Under the pieces are notes generated by a model. That model did no database searches, was not told the DNA's origin, and was given only the letters and a program-made list of their open reading frames with translations. The position numbers and the translations under genes are program-made. From NCBI RefSeq assembly GCF_037975245.1, contig NC_092575.1, forward strand, positions 139,001-203,000: 64,000 bases of DNA, written 5' to 3'. This DNA is from Apostichopus japonicus (Eukaryota; Echinodermata; Holothuroidea; Aspidochirotida; Stichopodidae). This document shows positions 1 to 11,649 of this stretch, piece by piece (position 1 is the first letter of the stretch; each line of letters opens with the position of its first letter).

Positions 1-1733
1 AGTTGGAATGAAGTGAACAATTGATTTTTATTCATGTGAGTGATAAATAGCCGCACCCCCCCCCCCCAAGAAAATAATATTAAGCGCGCTAGAAAAAGCA
101 CTGTATTTTTGGGTAATTCACTATGTCGTCGAATATAATTTGTTGAAAAAAAAGTGTTCCCCTTTGTTACATTAACATAGCCTTTGTAATTAGTAGTTTA
201 TGTAGCCTAGCAAACAGATAACTTGTACCCAGTTGCTTACTCGCTTAACCAGAGTGATTAATAAGTTTGTGAAGTGAGGGCCAGTGGTACAAATGTACCG
301 AAAAAAAGTTCGGAACAAAAGTGCAGTCGCGAAAGATAGGGTGTCTGACTGACACTGACCGTATCGTTGACGAGTAGTGCGGGGGGTTGGGGGGTTGGGG
401 TGGGGGGGTTGGGGGTACAAGGCAGCAGTCGGAATTTTCTGGCTCCAAAACCCATCCAGTTGGAATTTCAGCCACTACACCCCCCCCCCCCTACCAATCA
501 TCAGGCCTTAGCTACGTCCCTGGTCATATGGCATGTACAAAACGCATTATTCTCTCAGCAATGAACATACCCCGGAATGCATGTTTTTGTGAATTAGTTC
601 CATAATGTTGATATAGTCTATACATTTATAACTAAATACAGTTACTTTCAATTATTACTCCTGTAAAACTGCAAAAAGAAAAGAAAAACTGTTGTGTGTG
701 ACACATCACAAAACAGAGAATTTCGTGAGAAAGACCTATAAATGCAAGTTCCATTATAATGCCCGTCGATTTTAATGGTTAAGGATTATGTGGAGTAAAC
801 TGACTTGATATAGTATGTATCGTAAAGCTTACATCGTGTATTTTACAGCGTAACATTTGGCTTAAATTTGTACAGCAACTGGGGGGTTACGGTTTTGTTT
901 ATTTGATTCATGTAGATCAATGTTATACAAGAATCTTGGTTGCTGCTTTGCAGCAAACTTTACTTTGTGCACATTGATACGTACGGTAACCAGGAACCTT
1001 ATTTAGCCTACATCCATCTTGGAGAGGTTGGGAAGGGACAGGTTAGAAACTGAAAATGTGTTGATTCTAATACTATTATATTAAAATATTAAAAATTAAA
1101 AAATTATATTAAAAGTATTCTCGTTTTACAAATACAAAGTGTTAGATGTTAGTAATGAATAAGGATACCTGACAACACAATATTTTATACAAAGTTTACC
1201 AATATGCCACCAGGAAATTACCTGGCAAAATGTGTAGTACGATAATAACGCATTTTACCTGTCATTGCACACACAGGACTGTATGCCTTGTATTAACCGG
1301 TCAATTCATTCATTGATTAGAACCTGGACCAAATTGGCCACTGGCGAACATAGCCAATATGCCTAAATATTAAGAGATGCACACAATATATACTGTTTGT
1401 GAAAATAACAATAGTCAGAAACAATTTAGAGGCATCCTGACCAATTAAGTTGACGGGTGTCATATATATGTTCGAAATGATAACACAAGACACCTGTTAT
1501 CAGTTAAGTTACCAAGGAAGTTGGATTTCCCCCAATCATGCTCGCCCCCCCTGCCTCCCAAGTCGACTGTGGTAAACAAAGTGACACAGTACCTCCCTTA
1601 TTTCCTAAATTCCCAGGTCTGGTAACATTGGGCTAACAAAATGCAACAATACATTCCCAATGAAATTGAATTCCTCTCCGGAATGTCTTTCTGTTTCAAA
1701 GTTAAAATAGCTACCATGGAACTGTCTGAAATC
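1..1733. other. Gene-free flank with G/C homopolymer runs
   Basis: No convincing exon is seen. Short open frames at 190-605 come from G-rich (380-415) and C-rich (480-491) tracts. The sequence at about 513-531 (CTTAGCTACGTCCCTG) resembles the right end of the hAT element at 14831-15603, so 367-531 may be a decayed copy, but no matching left end or target duplication is visible. The remainder is AT-rich and unremarkable. Confidence 0.5.
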
Positions 1734-1741
1734 ACTGCAGC

Positions 1742-2074
1742 CAGGGAGTAGGAGCCGGGGGACTTGGGGCACGTGCCCCCCTTCCCATTTTTTCCACAAT
1801 AGCAAATGTGCCCTACTGGCAAATAAAATGTGCCCCTTTGATGAAGAACTGTCTTTTGGATATCTTAAGCCTTTGTTAATTTTAATATTTTATTTTAATT
1901 ATTCACTTGCACCACAATAGTATTGATAGCATACTAACACATATATATTTAAGTGATATGACCGGTGTGTATCGGTTTATAGCATAACGAGTGGTGGTTG
2001 TGGAATTAGAAAGTGCACCTCTGATGCTGTGCGCCCCCCCCCCCCCACACTTTTTGGAAGCTTTCTACCCCCTG
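1742..2074. mobile_element. Non-autonomous hAT-type element (MITE), 333 bp
   Basis: The element begins CAGGGAGTAGGAGCC and ends CTTTCTACCCCCTG, so its ends are imperfect inverted repeats (CAGGG[A/G]GTAG). It is flanked by an exact 8-bp direct repeat, ACTGCAGC, at 1734-1741 and 2075-2082. Eight-bp target duplications with CAGGG termini are the hallmark of hAT transposons. There is no coding capacity. G/C runs lie just inside each end. Confidence 0.78.
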
Positions 2075-2082
2075 ACTGCAGC

Positions 2083-4079
2083 TAATTCCGGGCTTGGAAT
2101 ACCATCCACAGAACAACACCAGGGCTTTGAAGTAATTCCATAGAAATTGAATTTGTCTCTCGAATGTATATTTGTGTTTTCAACTCACTACGAGAGGATA
2201 ATGAATATCTGAAAAACGCTTCAGCTTCCGGAGATTTCGCCTCAGGACTCCCACTAGGGCTTGGAGATATTGTCCATGTATTATATATATAGTGTTATTC
2301 CTCTTTCATATAATTGTGCGCCGCAACATCGCTACGAAGGCGAAAAGAACTAACAGTGCTGCGGCATCATCTGGGGCCCTGTACTTCGGTCTGTACACAG
2401 GTGTAATTATGAAGCAGGTTACCGCTATAGTATTTTCTTACGAAACGGTGTTCAGCTCGTTACTGCATCCGGTCGCAAAGAGCAAAGTCGTTCTTGAAAT
2501 AAATTAACATTCCTGTTTAAATGGTGAATGTATTTCATACATAATTAAAACTTTTCATAAATTAAAATTTGGTTCAACGACGAAGCGTAGGTGGAGTGGG
2601 GGTTCCCTTGCCTCCTACATAAGCCCGTGATGTGCATTTTGTATGTGTGCTATATTGCACTTCCAAAATGTCTTACCCTTCCGAGTCCCCAAAAACACAT
2701 GTCTCACCCCCCCCCCCCCCCAAGCACTCACACATTTGGAAACTGTGTGGTGCCATCACTGTTTGAGGTGTAGAAAATTGCAAGGAGTTGCTTAAAATTG
2801 AATTAAAACATGTATAATGCAGATGAAGAGGTTGCAGACTATACAAGTGAGCCGAATTGGTCTGATATTGATTGAACGTAAGTTTCCACTTCGTCATGTA
2901 ACACCCCGGGTGCCATGTCAGTCTACAAGGTACGGTATTGAATTTGTTTTCACCCAAAGTATGCGCTGATATCAAATTTATCACTTTTACGTACACCACG
3001 TCTGTTACTTATAAGTGAATTCAGTTAATCTCAAAGTTGCCAAAGATCGCGTTATCATACCAGCTGCACGGGGAGCCATCGTCTCTGTACCAACAACTTC
3101 CCGCTACCAATGATCATATGATCATATGACATTTGGTATAGATCTTACTGTGAAATGCCGTCAGTGCGGTTCAAATGGTAAACGTTTACTCATAAATATT
3201 TTAGTTCTTTACAGAAATCTTTGAATTCACTGTGCCACATATGATGTTATGATAGAGAAAGTTGTCGAATTAATCCACCGACTTGTTTGGCGTTTGCAGG
3301 TTTGAACAGGAATATGATGCGACGTATTTCAATATTCCGTCCGGCCGGCATGTCATGGACACCAACATGATCTGAGTAATTACATAATAATCCAGCCTTG
3401 GTCCCAATCAATATATTACTGTGCGCCCCTATATGATTAGATCATTATTAGCTGGCGATGTTGATGAAAAGGCAAAGATCGTGAAATCCATTGCGGCTAA
3501 CATACTTCAACCCAGTCACATGCATGGGTTTAATGAAAGAACTGGATATAACCATAACCATAACCATGGGTTTAATGAAAGAACTGGATATAACCATAAA
3601 TGATGAACTATATGTATATCTTTCTAACCGAAACTATTGAGGGCCAAACAAATCATAGTGTCTAAGGGTGTATAGGAGCCCAAATTGATTTGGGATGGGG
3701 AGGGGGAGGCCTGTAACGATTTGTTCGAAAAAGTTTACCAATGGTAGGGCATTTTGGTGAGATCCCCTCACCGTTGAGAATTTATTACCAAATTAAGGGT
3801 ATACTTACATATATAATAATGTTACGATTGGAAGTAAATTTTCATCCAATAATTGTCACTTTGTAGGTTAGTCTACCAATATATTTCTGTATAATATTGT
3901 CAACAGTTTGGGTCGAAAATTAGGTCCATACGCCCATGCCACCCTCTGCGCGCACCACTGTCACGTATACACGTCACGTATTTGATAATAATGTAAATGA
4001 TTGTATAGCCTATACCGTTAAATTAATCAACCTTGCACATTTATTGGAGCTCGTTCCGTTCGATGTAATGCCCCACGAG
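2083..4079. other. Gene-free stretch
   Basis: No gene recognised. It contains a C-run at 2707-2721 and two adjacent ~36-bp direct copies at about 3525-3600 (CATGGGTTTAATGAAAGAAC...). Short open frames here have no recognisable domain. Confidence 0.4.
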
Positions 4080-4490
4080 CATAGGCGTAGGAGGCGGGGG
4101 GGGGGGGGCTGGGGGCTGCAAATTGTTTTGTGAAAATTCGGGCAATATGCTGAGAATTTTTCGGGCACCTACTGAAAGAAGAAAAATTTGCAGTGTATTT
4201 TTCATTTTTTGGGTGAAAATTCGGGCAATATGCTGAGACATTTTCGGGCACCAACTGATAGAAGGATAATTTGCAATGTGTTTTTCAATGGTTAATGGAT
4301 ATTATTATTATATTATTATTGATATTATTGTAACGACTTCCCCAATAGGATATAGGTATATGATGGACTGCTGGTTTAAGCCTATTGCCTGAATTTACAC
4401 GCGGAAGAATCTCGTTGGGGAGCTGTAGTCCCCCTTGCAAGCCCCCCCCCCACCTGCCCCCTGCAACCCTTGCCGCCTCCTACGCCTATG
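4080..4490. mobile_element. Foldback/MITE-like element with 18-bp perfect terminal inverted repeats
   Basis: The left end reads CATAGGCGTAGGAGGCGG and the right end (4473-4490) is its exact reverse complement. G- and C-runs lie inside the ends. The interior has two ~86-bp imperfect copies of a unit starting GTGAAAATTCGGGCAATATG (4131 and 4212). No matching target-site duplication is seen at either flank, so the superfamily is uncertain; the CA...TG ends with a CGTAG motif resemble the hAT-type elements elsewhere in the window. Confidence 0.6.
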
Positions 4491-5309
4491 ATAATGTCAT
4501 TCTTGAGGTTCTGTATCGTAGAAGTTGCAAGAAACGATATGGCTATAGCCAGTTTTGTTCTTTCACTAAGCAAACAAGTCGAAGTGAGCTGTGGGGTTTA
4601 CCGCGTACACAATAAGACAAATTGAAGCCTATTCAAGTTAGTGTAAACTACAAACAATATTTTCCAGTGTATTGAGGTTTGCAGTTGGTTACGCATGACA
4701 GAACTATTTGAAGTAGATTTCAGTCTAGAGCAGAGCTTTCGTGTCTGTATCACAGGTGTCGTTACAGTGAATTTCCAGTAAGTAAAGTTACACGTACAGT
4801 ACAGGCAAGTCCTTATTGGCATATTTGTTTTTTTAGCACTAGGGACATTTTGGTACGTTCACGATTAAAGACTTATCGCAGAGCTTGAACAGTAAGGGGA
4901 CAAAGTGATACTTGTTACATACGGGAACCATTCCTGGTAAGTTGTACTTTGCTTCTATGTGTAATGTGCCCGGCCGGGTGTGCTAGGTAGAAACGTATTC
5001 GTAGGCAACTAATGCGTCTTAACACATCATCTGTCAGGGAACAAGTACAGACTGAGACGCTCATAATACCAAACTTGGAAGGGCCCATTTAGGCTACTCA
5101 TGGCTCTATGCTGTCACGGTTTTATTCAGTCTCCAGCTGATCTTGGTAACTATTAAAGTTAGGCGAGTATACAAAAGAGTACAAGGGGTGGTTGTGTTCA
5201 TTTTGTCCGGTTGGGGATATCAATTTCTGAATAAAACAACATCTAAGATGGGTTTTATATATTCAAAACGTAATGAGAAGGAAAATCCAGAACAGTGAAA
5301 AAACTTCCA

Positions 5310-5380
5310 GCCTCCACCTGTATTCGAACCAGGGCCTACCGCTGTATATGCGGACATTATAACCACTAGGCTATGGACGC
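5310..5380 (-). repeat. tRNA-derived SINE head or tRNA pseudogene
   Basis: On the minus strand this 71-nt stretch shows an A-box-like TAGCCTAGTGG, a B-box GGTTCGAATAC, a plausible anticodon stem (CCGC/GCGG) and an acceptor stem pairing at six of seven positions (GCGTCCA with TGGAGGC). The D stem and one T-stem pair are poor and the anticodon loop (ATATACA) is not convincing. The sequence continues into a non-tRNA tail with T-rich motifs to about 5220. This fits a tRNA-derived SINE better than a working tRNA gene. Confidence 0.55.
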
Positions 5381-5477
5381 TGATTGTGTGTCCAGAGGTT
5401 CGAAACCGGTAAGGACTGTCGTAATTCCACTGTAGGCGTTTGTCACCTGTATCAAACAATACTAGTTCTGTTTTGGT

Positions 5478-5631
<154 letters not shown>

Positions 5632-5639
5632 GCGTTTGT

Positions 5640-6235
5640 CGGGAACACGGTTAAAGGGTACAAGGTTCGCATTTGCAGATGTCGCACGTACACACTAGAC
5701 CATTTTGCCGAGAAGTCATACGCCCTTGTCGATTTACAAACGTAATTGTTCGATATCCTGTTAACATGGGCATAAAATGAGTAATTATCAGAATTTTACA
5801 ACTGGCGCCTTTTTTTCTTTTTGCATTGGTTAATTATAATATCAACAGTGGGATAAAGCCGGTGAGCCGCTTTACTGCCGAGTGTGACTTCAGTATTGTG
5901 TGGGTTGAACGTGGTCTTTAAAGTTCACTGAACCATGTAAATAGTTGCCCTATGACGTATTTCGCTGATTTGGCTTATTGCATATCCTGTTGTCACTCAG
6001 TGTGTGGTTCGACAGGCATAGAAACGTGTGGAAAGGAGCAGTTGGGGTGGAGCAGGTAGGTGGTGGTCGATTATATACTCGCATACGGGACAACATTCTT
6101 GGAATTCAACCTACAAGCAATATTTGCATTGTTTCGTGTTTGTCCTTGTTACAATATGCCTATAATATTCAAATAACTCCAACTTTTCACAGGGAGGCGG
6201 GGGGGGGGGGGGTATAGCTCCACCCCAATGAAACT
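5640..6235. other. Gene-free stretch
   Basis: No gene recognised. A G-run at 6199-6212 marks the approximate edge of the LINE remnant that follows. Confidence 0.4.
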
Positions 6236-6239
6236 CTGT

Positions 6240-7810
6240 TTTCATGATGGAAGTATGCGTGGGATCATAGTACGATAACCACGTAAGATACTCCTTGTTT
6301 CTTAGGTTTCCTCTGTTTATAGAAATTATACTTCTCCACTTGAACAGCAAACTTAAATTTATGAAAACGAACGTTTCCTCTATAAATCTACTTTAATGAA
6401 GCCCGATTGGAAAGGACTAATAATGTTTGGAATTACAAGCTTCAGCCTTATCGCTATATATAGCCTTAGCGGTTATTTTATAATCAGTATTTAGCAATGT
6501 AATGGGTCGATAGTAACAACTTACAGTCCTTAACCGGTTTAGGTTTGAGTGTCACCACTCCTCTAGATTGTTCCTTTGAAAAGAGCCTATATTATAACTA
6601 TAATATAGGTCCAATTCACCAATACTTGGCCAAAACTTATACACATTTAGAGATATGCCATCGCTGCCAGGTGCCTTGTCCTTAATAATACAAAGTGACC
6701 CAAGTACAATGCTGCACTCTTCTAAAGACAACCACTCTCCCTCGCAGGTAATGTTAGGGAGTCTCTTAATAAACTCTTCTGGCTTTGAATAATGAGTAGA
6801 GAATGGAAAACAATATATGAATTTCGTCCAAATGTCAACCTGTTTAGATAATGTATTACCATTTTTTTTATCAACCACGTTTAAAAGGGAATTGCTTTCT
6901 ATATTACGTTTTTCTAAGTTTAACAAATACTTCGTATTTTTCTCACCCTCTTCACCCACCTTGTCCTGAATCTTATCATCGTCCCTTATAATCGTAAAAC
7001 GTGAATAGTTCATTTTGGACTTCCCCTAATTGTTTCATTTAACTAGACGCTGCATGCTCAATGGACGAGATCTTTTGATGATGTCGTCTTCGTGTTTGCG
7101 TCGATCTTTAGCTCCGTTTTTTAGCAATTACTTATTAATACTATTCGTTCTTATTTTAAAGTTGAGAAACTCTCATTCAGTTAGAAGACGGAGAATTGAT
7201 GTTGGTGTCGTCATCATAAGGTCTCGGATTAGCCTAGGCTCAATCAGTAAGCCAGTGTCATATTCAATTTCCAGTATCCTAGACCCCTTTTAACTGAGTG
7301 AATTTGGATATACATACATACTTAGGCGTGATCCAACTGTATGCCCGGGCTGAATGTTATATGACTACCGCATGGATAAGTGTTCTAGAAATCAAGAAAA
7401 AGTCCAGTCTACAGTGGATCCCTGGAGTAACATTGGAACTTAGACCATGTATACTTCTTAGTGAAATGGTTTCTATGCCGCCAGACTTCTACTAGATTAT
7501 ACATATTCATTAATGCAAAACACTCATCCTTGGCCGTGACATTTGTTATTTTATCTAGCTCAATATCAAAAACAAAATTGAAGTCTACATCGATAATGAT
7601 ACTATCACACTGAAATGTTTTTACATTTCTAGAAACCTCTTTGAAGAACGAAGTAATATCAAACGAGAGTAAGCTTACAGTCGTGCACAAGGACATCGGC
7701 GATGATGTATCCACCATCGTGATGTACATTATATACCCAGTAATACACACAGCTCCAGCTAAATGGTATAGGCTCTGGCTAATGCTGGCCCTAGAATAAA
7801 ATACACACAT
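6240..7810 (-). pseudogene. LINE retrotransposon remnant (endonuclease plus N-terminal reverse transcriptase), broken
   Basis: Read on the minus strand, 7810-7409 encodes an apurinic-type endonuclease segment (DFNFVFDIELD, then LVEVWRHRN and YTWSK). A frame-broken stretch (about 7400-7220) keeps SPGIQLDH and KRGLGYWKLN, typical of the endonuclease-RT linker. At 7013-6552 the frame reads EGEKNTKYLLNLEKRN and KDKAPGSDGIS, the start of the reverse transcriptase. Further on, in shifted frames, YYRPITLLNTDYKIT and SPFQSGFIKV (about 6520-6380) continue the RT. The order is that of Tx1/L1-like LINEs. Several stops and frameshifts make it inactive. The catalytic YxDD block and 3' end are absent. Two other LINE fragments in the window (38.2-38.9 and 44.9-45.5 kb) are 3' ends, probably of related elements. 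Confidence 0.8.
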
Positions 7811-9744
7811 TATCTATATGTATTACTACAATCCCTCGCATAAGTCCATGGTTAGACCAGGGGTCTCCCTGGTTACATCGTTGTATAGCGCTCTTTAGGG
7901 TGACCACTGCACGAAAGCATGTTTACGACCGTTTTGGGGGATTTTTACCGCAAATTGTCCTGAGGTCAACCCTAATAACCCATTTGCACGTCGTGAAAGG
8001 CGACACCGGGCCGGGAAAGTATTAGCTTGGTATTCTCCAAGCAAGGTTATTACGTGTAAGAGAGTCTTTACTAGTAGTTAGGGAGAGGAATTTTACTACC
8101 TGGTAAATTGTTTTGCGAGATACACGTACAGTACAGTGAACTTCCAGTACCCTCATTACAGATATGACAGAGATCAAATGTATATATCATGCCAGCGTGT
8201 AAATCATTGCATAAACTGAGTTCATTTAAGGTTCATACGTTCTGTAGCAAAGTGAACATGAAGCCATCAGGTTGTGATGTTATAGTTTCTTCTTGAAAAA
8301 ATGTCTTTCTTTAACTCTATCGCTTTTTCCTTGAATTGAATATGGTTTCACTGCAGGGATCTTATAAATTGTGCATTGCCAACGAAACGACATGGTACTT
8401 CAAAATGATGAGGAATATTAAAATATTCAAATTCGGGTAGGTAATTAGTGACTTCATATCTACAGTCAATTAATCAATGTAAAACGCAAAAGTTCAGGTC
8501 GTCAAATTATAAGGTCAAAGGTCAAACTTGGTACGTGTTTGCCAAATTTAAACTTCTACCTTTCCAGCTAACTGCACTAAAAGCTCAGTGAAAATGACAC
8601 CGTTCTATGCAATTTCCATATCAATATTCATTATTTCCATCATTTTTATTGAGTTTTCTGTCAATAAACATTTTGATCCGAATAAAATTTGCCAGATTTA
8701 TTAAAAGAGTCCGTAGATTCTACAAACTTCAATAAAATTTTGCAAGCCCGGCCGAACAGATCATGCGCCAATCAAATTTCTTTGTCTTGTTTACGCCCGT
8801 TAGGCCTGTGTTAGGTTCCTAAGTTCTCTTGAATAGCATCTTTCTGTCGGTCTAACCGATGTAGCTTGCAAAACTTGTGTCATTTCCTTCCATCGCAATG
8901 AATACACAGGTGTTTTCAGACGTTTGCTCCGTGGAATTGGGTCAACAAAGTGGACGGTACGAGTATATATTGGTTACATTTGTGTTACGAACATGCTGAT
9001 ATGGGCGGTCGCAGTGATTTTAGGTAAATAGTTCGCACCATAAGGGCAACAGAAAATTAATTTCTTTATTTCGATTGTGACAGCTTTTCTCCATTTAACC
9101 CACCTGGTCAGAGTGCATTTAGAATAAGAAACATTAAATTGATTTCGGAAGTTTGTTCTCCGAAATCAAACACGTATTGAGACTTTAAGTGAAAACACGT
9201 TTCGCTAAATACTCCATAACCAGGTGGTCGATGGACTTCAAATTTGGTCGGTATGTGCCTGGGCACAGGTGCCTGCGTGACTCAGGACGGCATAGGGTTG
9301 AAGGTCGTGGTTAAATCATTGAAAAACAACCATTTGGACCATTACGCGTACATTGTAACATTATAACGGTATGCCTGTCTTGATTTTCTAAGCTTATGGC
9401 AACAACGGGTCAAACCAAAATTGATTTCGGCCATTTCACGTTTTCCAAAATGACAATATTGCTGAAACCTACTTGGCTCAAACCCAAGTAGGGTACAGTA
9501 TCAGATTCACAGTGCATTAAATAAAGTCAAACGCCAAAGTACACGTGATCAAAAGGGTCAAAGGGCCAAATTGACCAAATTTTGTGAGATGTGGTGTCCC
9601 TCGTTTCTTATGACGTCATATGGTCAGAGGTTAAAGATGAAATATCTAAAAACAGCATTGTGGCCATTAAGTACACACTAGTACAACTATGAAGAAATAG
9701 TCCAAACGTGCGAACCACGGAGGAAATCAGACTACACATGTTTA
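7811..9744. other. Gene-free upstream flank of the first PTB gene
   Basis: No exon recognised. It includes a perfect AGGTCA direct repeat at 8512-8524 and degenerate GGTCAAAGG-type sequences at about 9548-9580, related to the array that follows. Confidence 0.4.
8512..8524 (+). promoter_or_regulatory. AGGTCAAAGGTCA (DR1) motif
   Basis: Two AGGTCA half-sites separated by one A. This is the consensus DR1 site bound by RXR heterodimers, HNF4 and COUP-TF type nuclear receptors. The surrounding bases (TTAATCAATG before, AACTTGG after) resemble the 64-bp unit at 9745-10256, so it is probably a stray, diverged copy. Function is inferred only. Confidence 0.4.
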
Positions 9745-10256
9745 CAGTGCATTAATCAATGCAAAGGATCGTATTCTTGTAGGAGGTCAAAGGTCAAACT
9801 TAGCCAAACAGTGTATTAATCAATACAAAGGATCGTATTCTTGTAGGAGATCAAAGGTCAAACTTAGCCAAACAGTGTATTAATCAATGCAAAGGATCGT
9901 ATTCTTGTAGGAGGTCAAAGGTCAAACTTAGCCAAACAGTGCATTAATCAATGCAAAGGATCGTATTCTTGTAGGAGGTCAAAGGTCAAACTTAGCCAAA
10001 CAGTGCATTAATCAATGCAAAGGATCGTATTCTTGTAGGAGGTCAAAGGTCAAACTTAGCCAAACAGTGTATTAATCAATGCAAAGGATCGTATTCTTGT
10101 AGGAGATCAAAGGTCAAACTTAGCCAAACAGTGTATTAATCAATACAAAGGATCGTATTCTTGTAGGAGATCAAAGGTCAAACTTAGCCAAACAGTGTAT
10201 TAATCAATGCAAAGGATCGTATTCTTGTAGGAGGTCAAAGGTCAAACTTAGCCAAA
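9745..10256 (+). repeat. Eight 64-bp tandem repeats each with a nuclear-receptor DR1-like site
   Basis: Exactly eight units of 64 bp. Each carries an AGGTCA-type direct repeat starting at 9784, 9848, 9912, 9976, 10040, 10104, 10168 and 10232. Five are perfect AGGTCA-A-AGGTCA; three (9848, 10104, 10168) have AGATCA as the first half. Units are nearly identical, so the array is young. The last site ends 231 bp before the start codon of the PTB gene at 10476. If the splice acceptor at 10374 is used the array lies in a 5' intron; otherwise it is in the promoter region. Enhancer activity is an inference. Confidence 0.9.
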
Positions 10257-10373
10257 CGTTTGCACATACCAAGTGACCGAAAATGTGTGGTTAACTTCTT
10301 TCACGTTAAATGTTAGTAAAATTAAGATGACATTTGCTTTATGCATAATTTTTGGTTTTTGCTTTACGTTCTT

Positions 10374-10375
10374 AG
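10374..10375 (+). other. Possible splice acceptor upstream of the first PTB gene
   Basis: A T-rich tract at about 10347-10373 ends in TTCTTAG before GTGACG. It could be the acceptor for a non-coding 5' exon. The second PTB gene has an acceptor in a similar place (24551-24552), which supports a shared structure with a 5' UTR intron. Confidence 0.35.
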
Positions 10376-10475
10376 GTGACGAAGATCGCCCAAACTGTAC
10401 GTTGTAATGAAGCGTGTGATTGGTTGAGGAATTTTAGATCCATCGTAGGTTTGCTGTTCAACTTAGCCATTCAAT

Positions 10476-11635
10476 ATGTCTTTTTTTCGCAAAAAGAAAG
10501 AAGTTGACTTTTTAGAGCAAGAAAAGGCTATTGACAAAGAAATTGCGGTTGAGAGAAATTTAGCGGAGAAAGCAAAGGCCGAAGAAGAGCCTGCTCTTAA
10601 CAAAGGTGAGGTTCGAGTCCGAGAAATCGAAACCCAACCAAAGCATGTCGTCAGTGACGAGACGTCCCGAGAGCGAAATCGACTGAAATACAAAGATACT
10701 ACCGGTTTGGTAACTTCACAAGAAAAGAACAGCTATCCCACATTTAATGTGTTTTACCTTGGACGCATACCAACTAGCGTCGAATATGGTATGGAGGCTG
10801 TAGAAAGCCCTGTTGACCAGCTGTGTCGACTGAGAGACAAACAAAAGCTCCCAAAAGTAGCTGTGACATTTGACACGGAAGGGCTCACCATTAAGGAACT
10901 ATCTTCATCTTTGTTCTCCAAGAATAAAAGTAAAAAAGATGGGATAGATATTTATCTACCGTTGCATCACATTACATACGGTGTTGCCAGTGAAGCCCAC
11001 CCTCTCGTTTTTGCTTGTATTTCTCGTATGGCGGAGGACGATACACCACACGATGACGGCATGCCTGTGTTGATGCTCTACGCTTTCCTTTGTGATAAGG
11101 TCGACACAGCGCAGCAAATTACTTACTGGCAATTACAAGCATACATTGAAGCGTATGAAGAACTCAAGCGCAAGAAGATTTTACGAAATCGGCGAAAGCA
11201 AGCTCTCGGTTCTCGAAAACCTGCAGCGAGTATGGCGCAGCGTAAGGCGGGGAGTGCAGGTTACGATCAACCACTCCCATTGTACGGCAACGAGCCACCA
11301 CCGCCGCTGGAGGAGGAGGAGGAAAACGGTAATGATATTCCTAAGAAGGGGTACAAGGTTAAGAACAAAGGTTACAGCAAGCCAAAATCTGATAATGGAT
11401 ACATACCGGACAGTGACATAAACATGGACAAAGAACAAAAAGCAAGCAGCCCACTTGGACCCTCTTCACCAACCGAAAAGTCACGAAGTGGTTCAATAAC
11501 ATCTGAAGACAGTCAAGGGGGCTCGAGAGATGTAGCATTCGAAAGGAGGATTTCAGAAATGAATGACTTAATGGTAGAGATGGATGCCGAGAAGCTGAAG
11601 AAATTGATGATCTCCAACCATGCGTCTCTTGCAAG
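10476..11635 (+). CDS. PTB/PID-domain protein, FAM43-like, copy 1, exon 1
   Basis: Codes for residues 1-386 and two bases of codon 387 of a predicted 417-residue protein; the rest is at 12905-12998. The N-terminus (1-75) is highly charged and may form a coiled coil. A phosphotyrosine-interaction/PTB fold covers about 86-237: the first strand FNVFYLGRIP, a basic KLPKVAVTF strand, the core LPLHHITYGVASEAHPLVFACISR, then YAFLCDK and a C-terminal helix TYWQLQAYIEAYEELKRKK. The tail is low-complexity, with an acidic EEEEE stretch, Ser-rich segments and a helical FERRISEMNDLM segment. PTB proteins are cytoplasmic adaptors binding NPxY-type peptides or lipids; the partner is unknown. The VAxxxxPxVFA core resembles FAM43 proteins. 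The exon ends at GCAAG|GTAAGA. ATG 10476 is the first codon of the long frame. A paralogue lies at 24592. PTB fold is near certain; FAM43 assignment is moderate. Confidence 0.85.
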
Positions 11636-11649
11636 GTAAGAGAGTTATG

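Noticed and set aside
5310-5380. Functional tRNA gene
   Set aside because: Poor D stem, a mismatched T-stem pair and a doubtful anticodon loop; it continues into SINE-like sequence.
6180-6235. Left end of another hAT element (CAGGGAGGCGGGGG)
   Set aside because: No matching right end or 8-bp duplication found; it abuts the broken LINE.
9745-10256. CRISPR-like regular spacing
   Set aside because: The whole 64-bp unit is repeated with no unique spacers, and the window is animal DNA.
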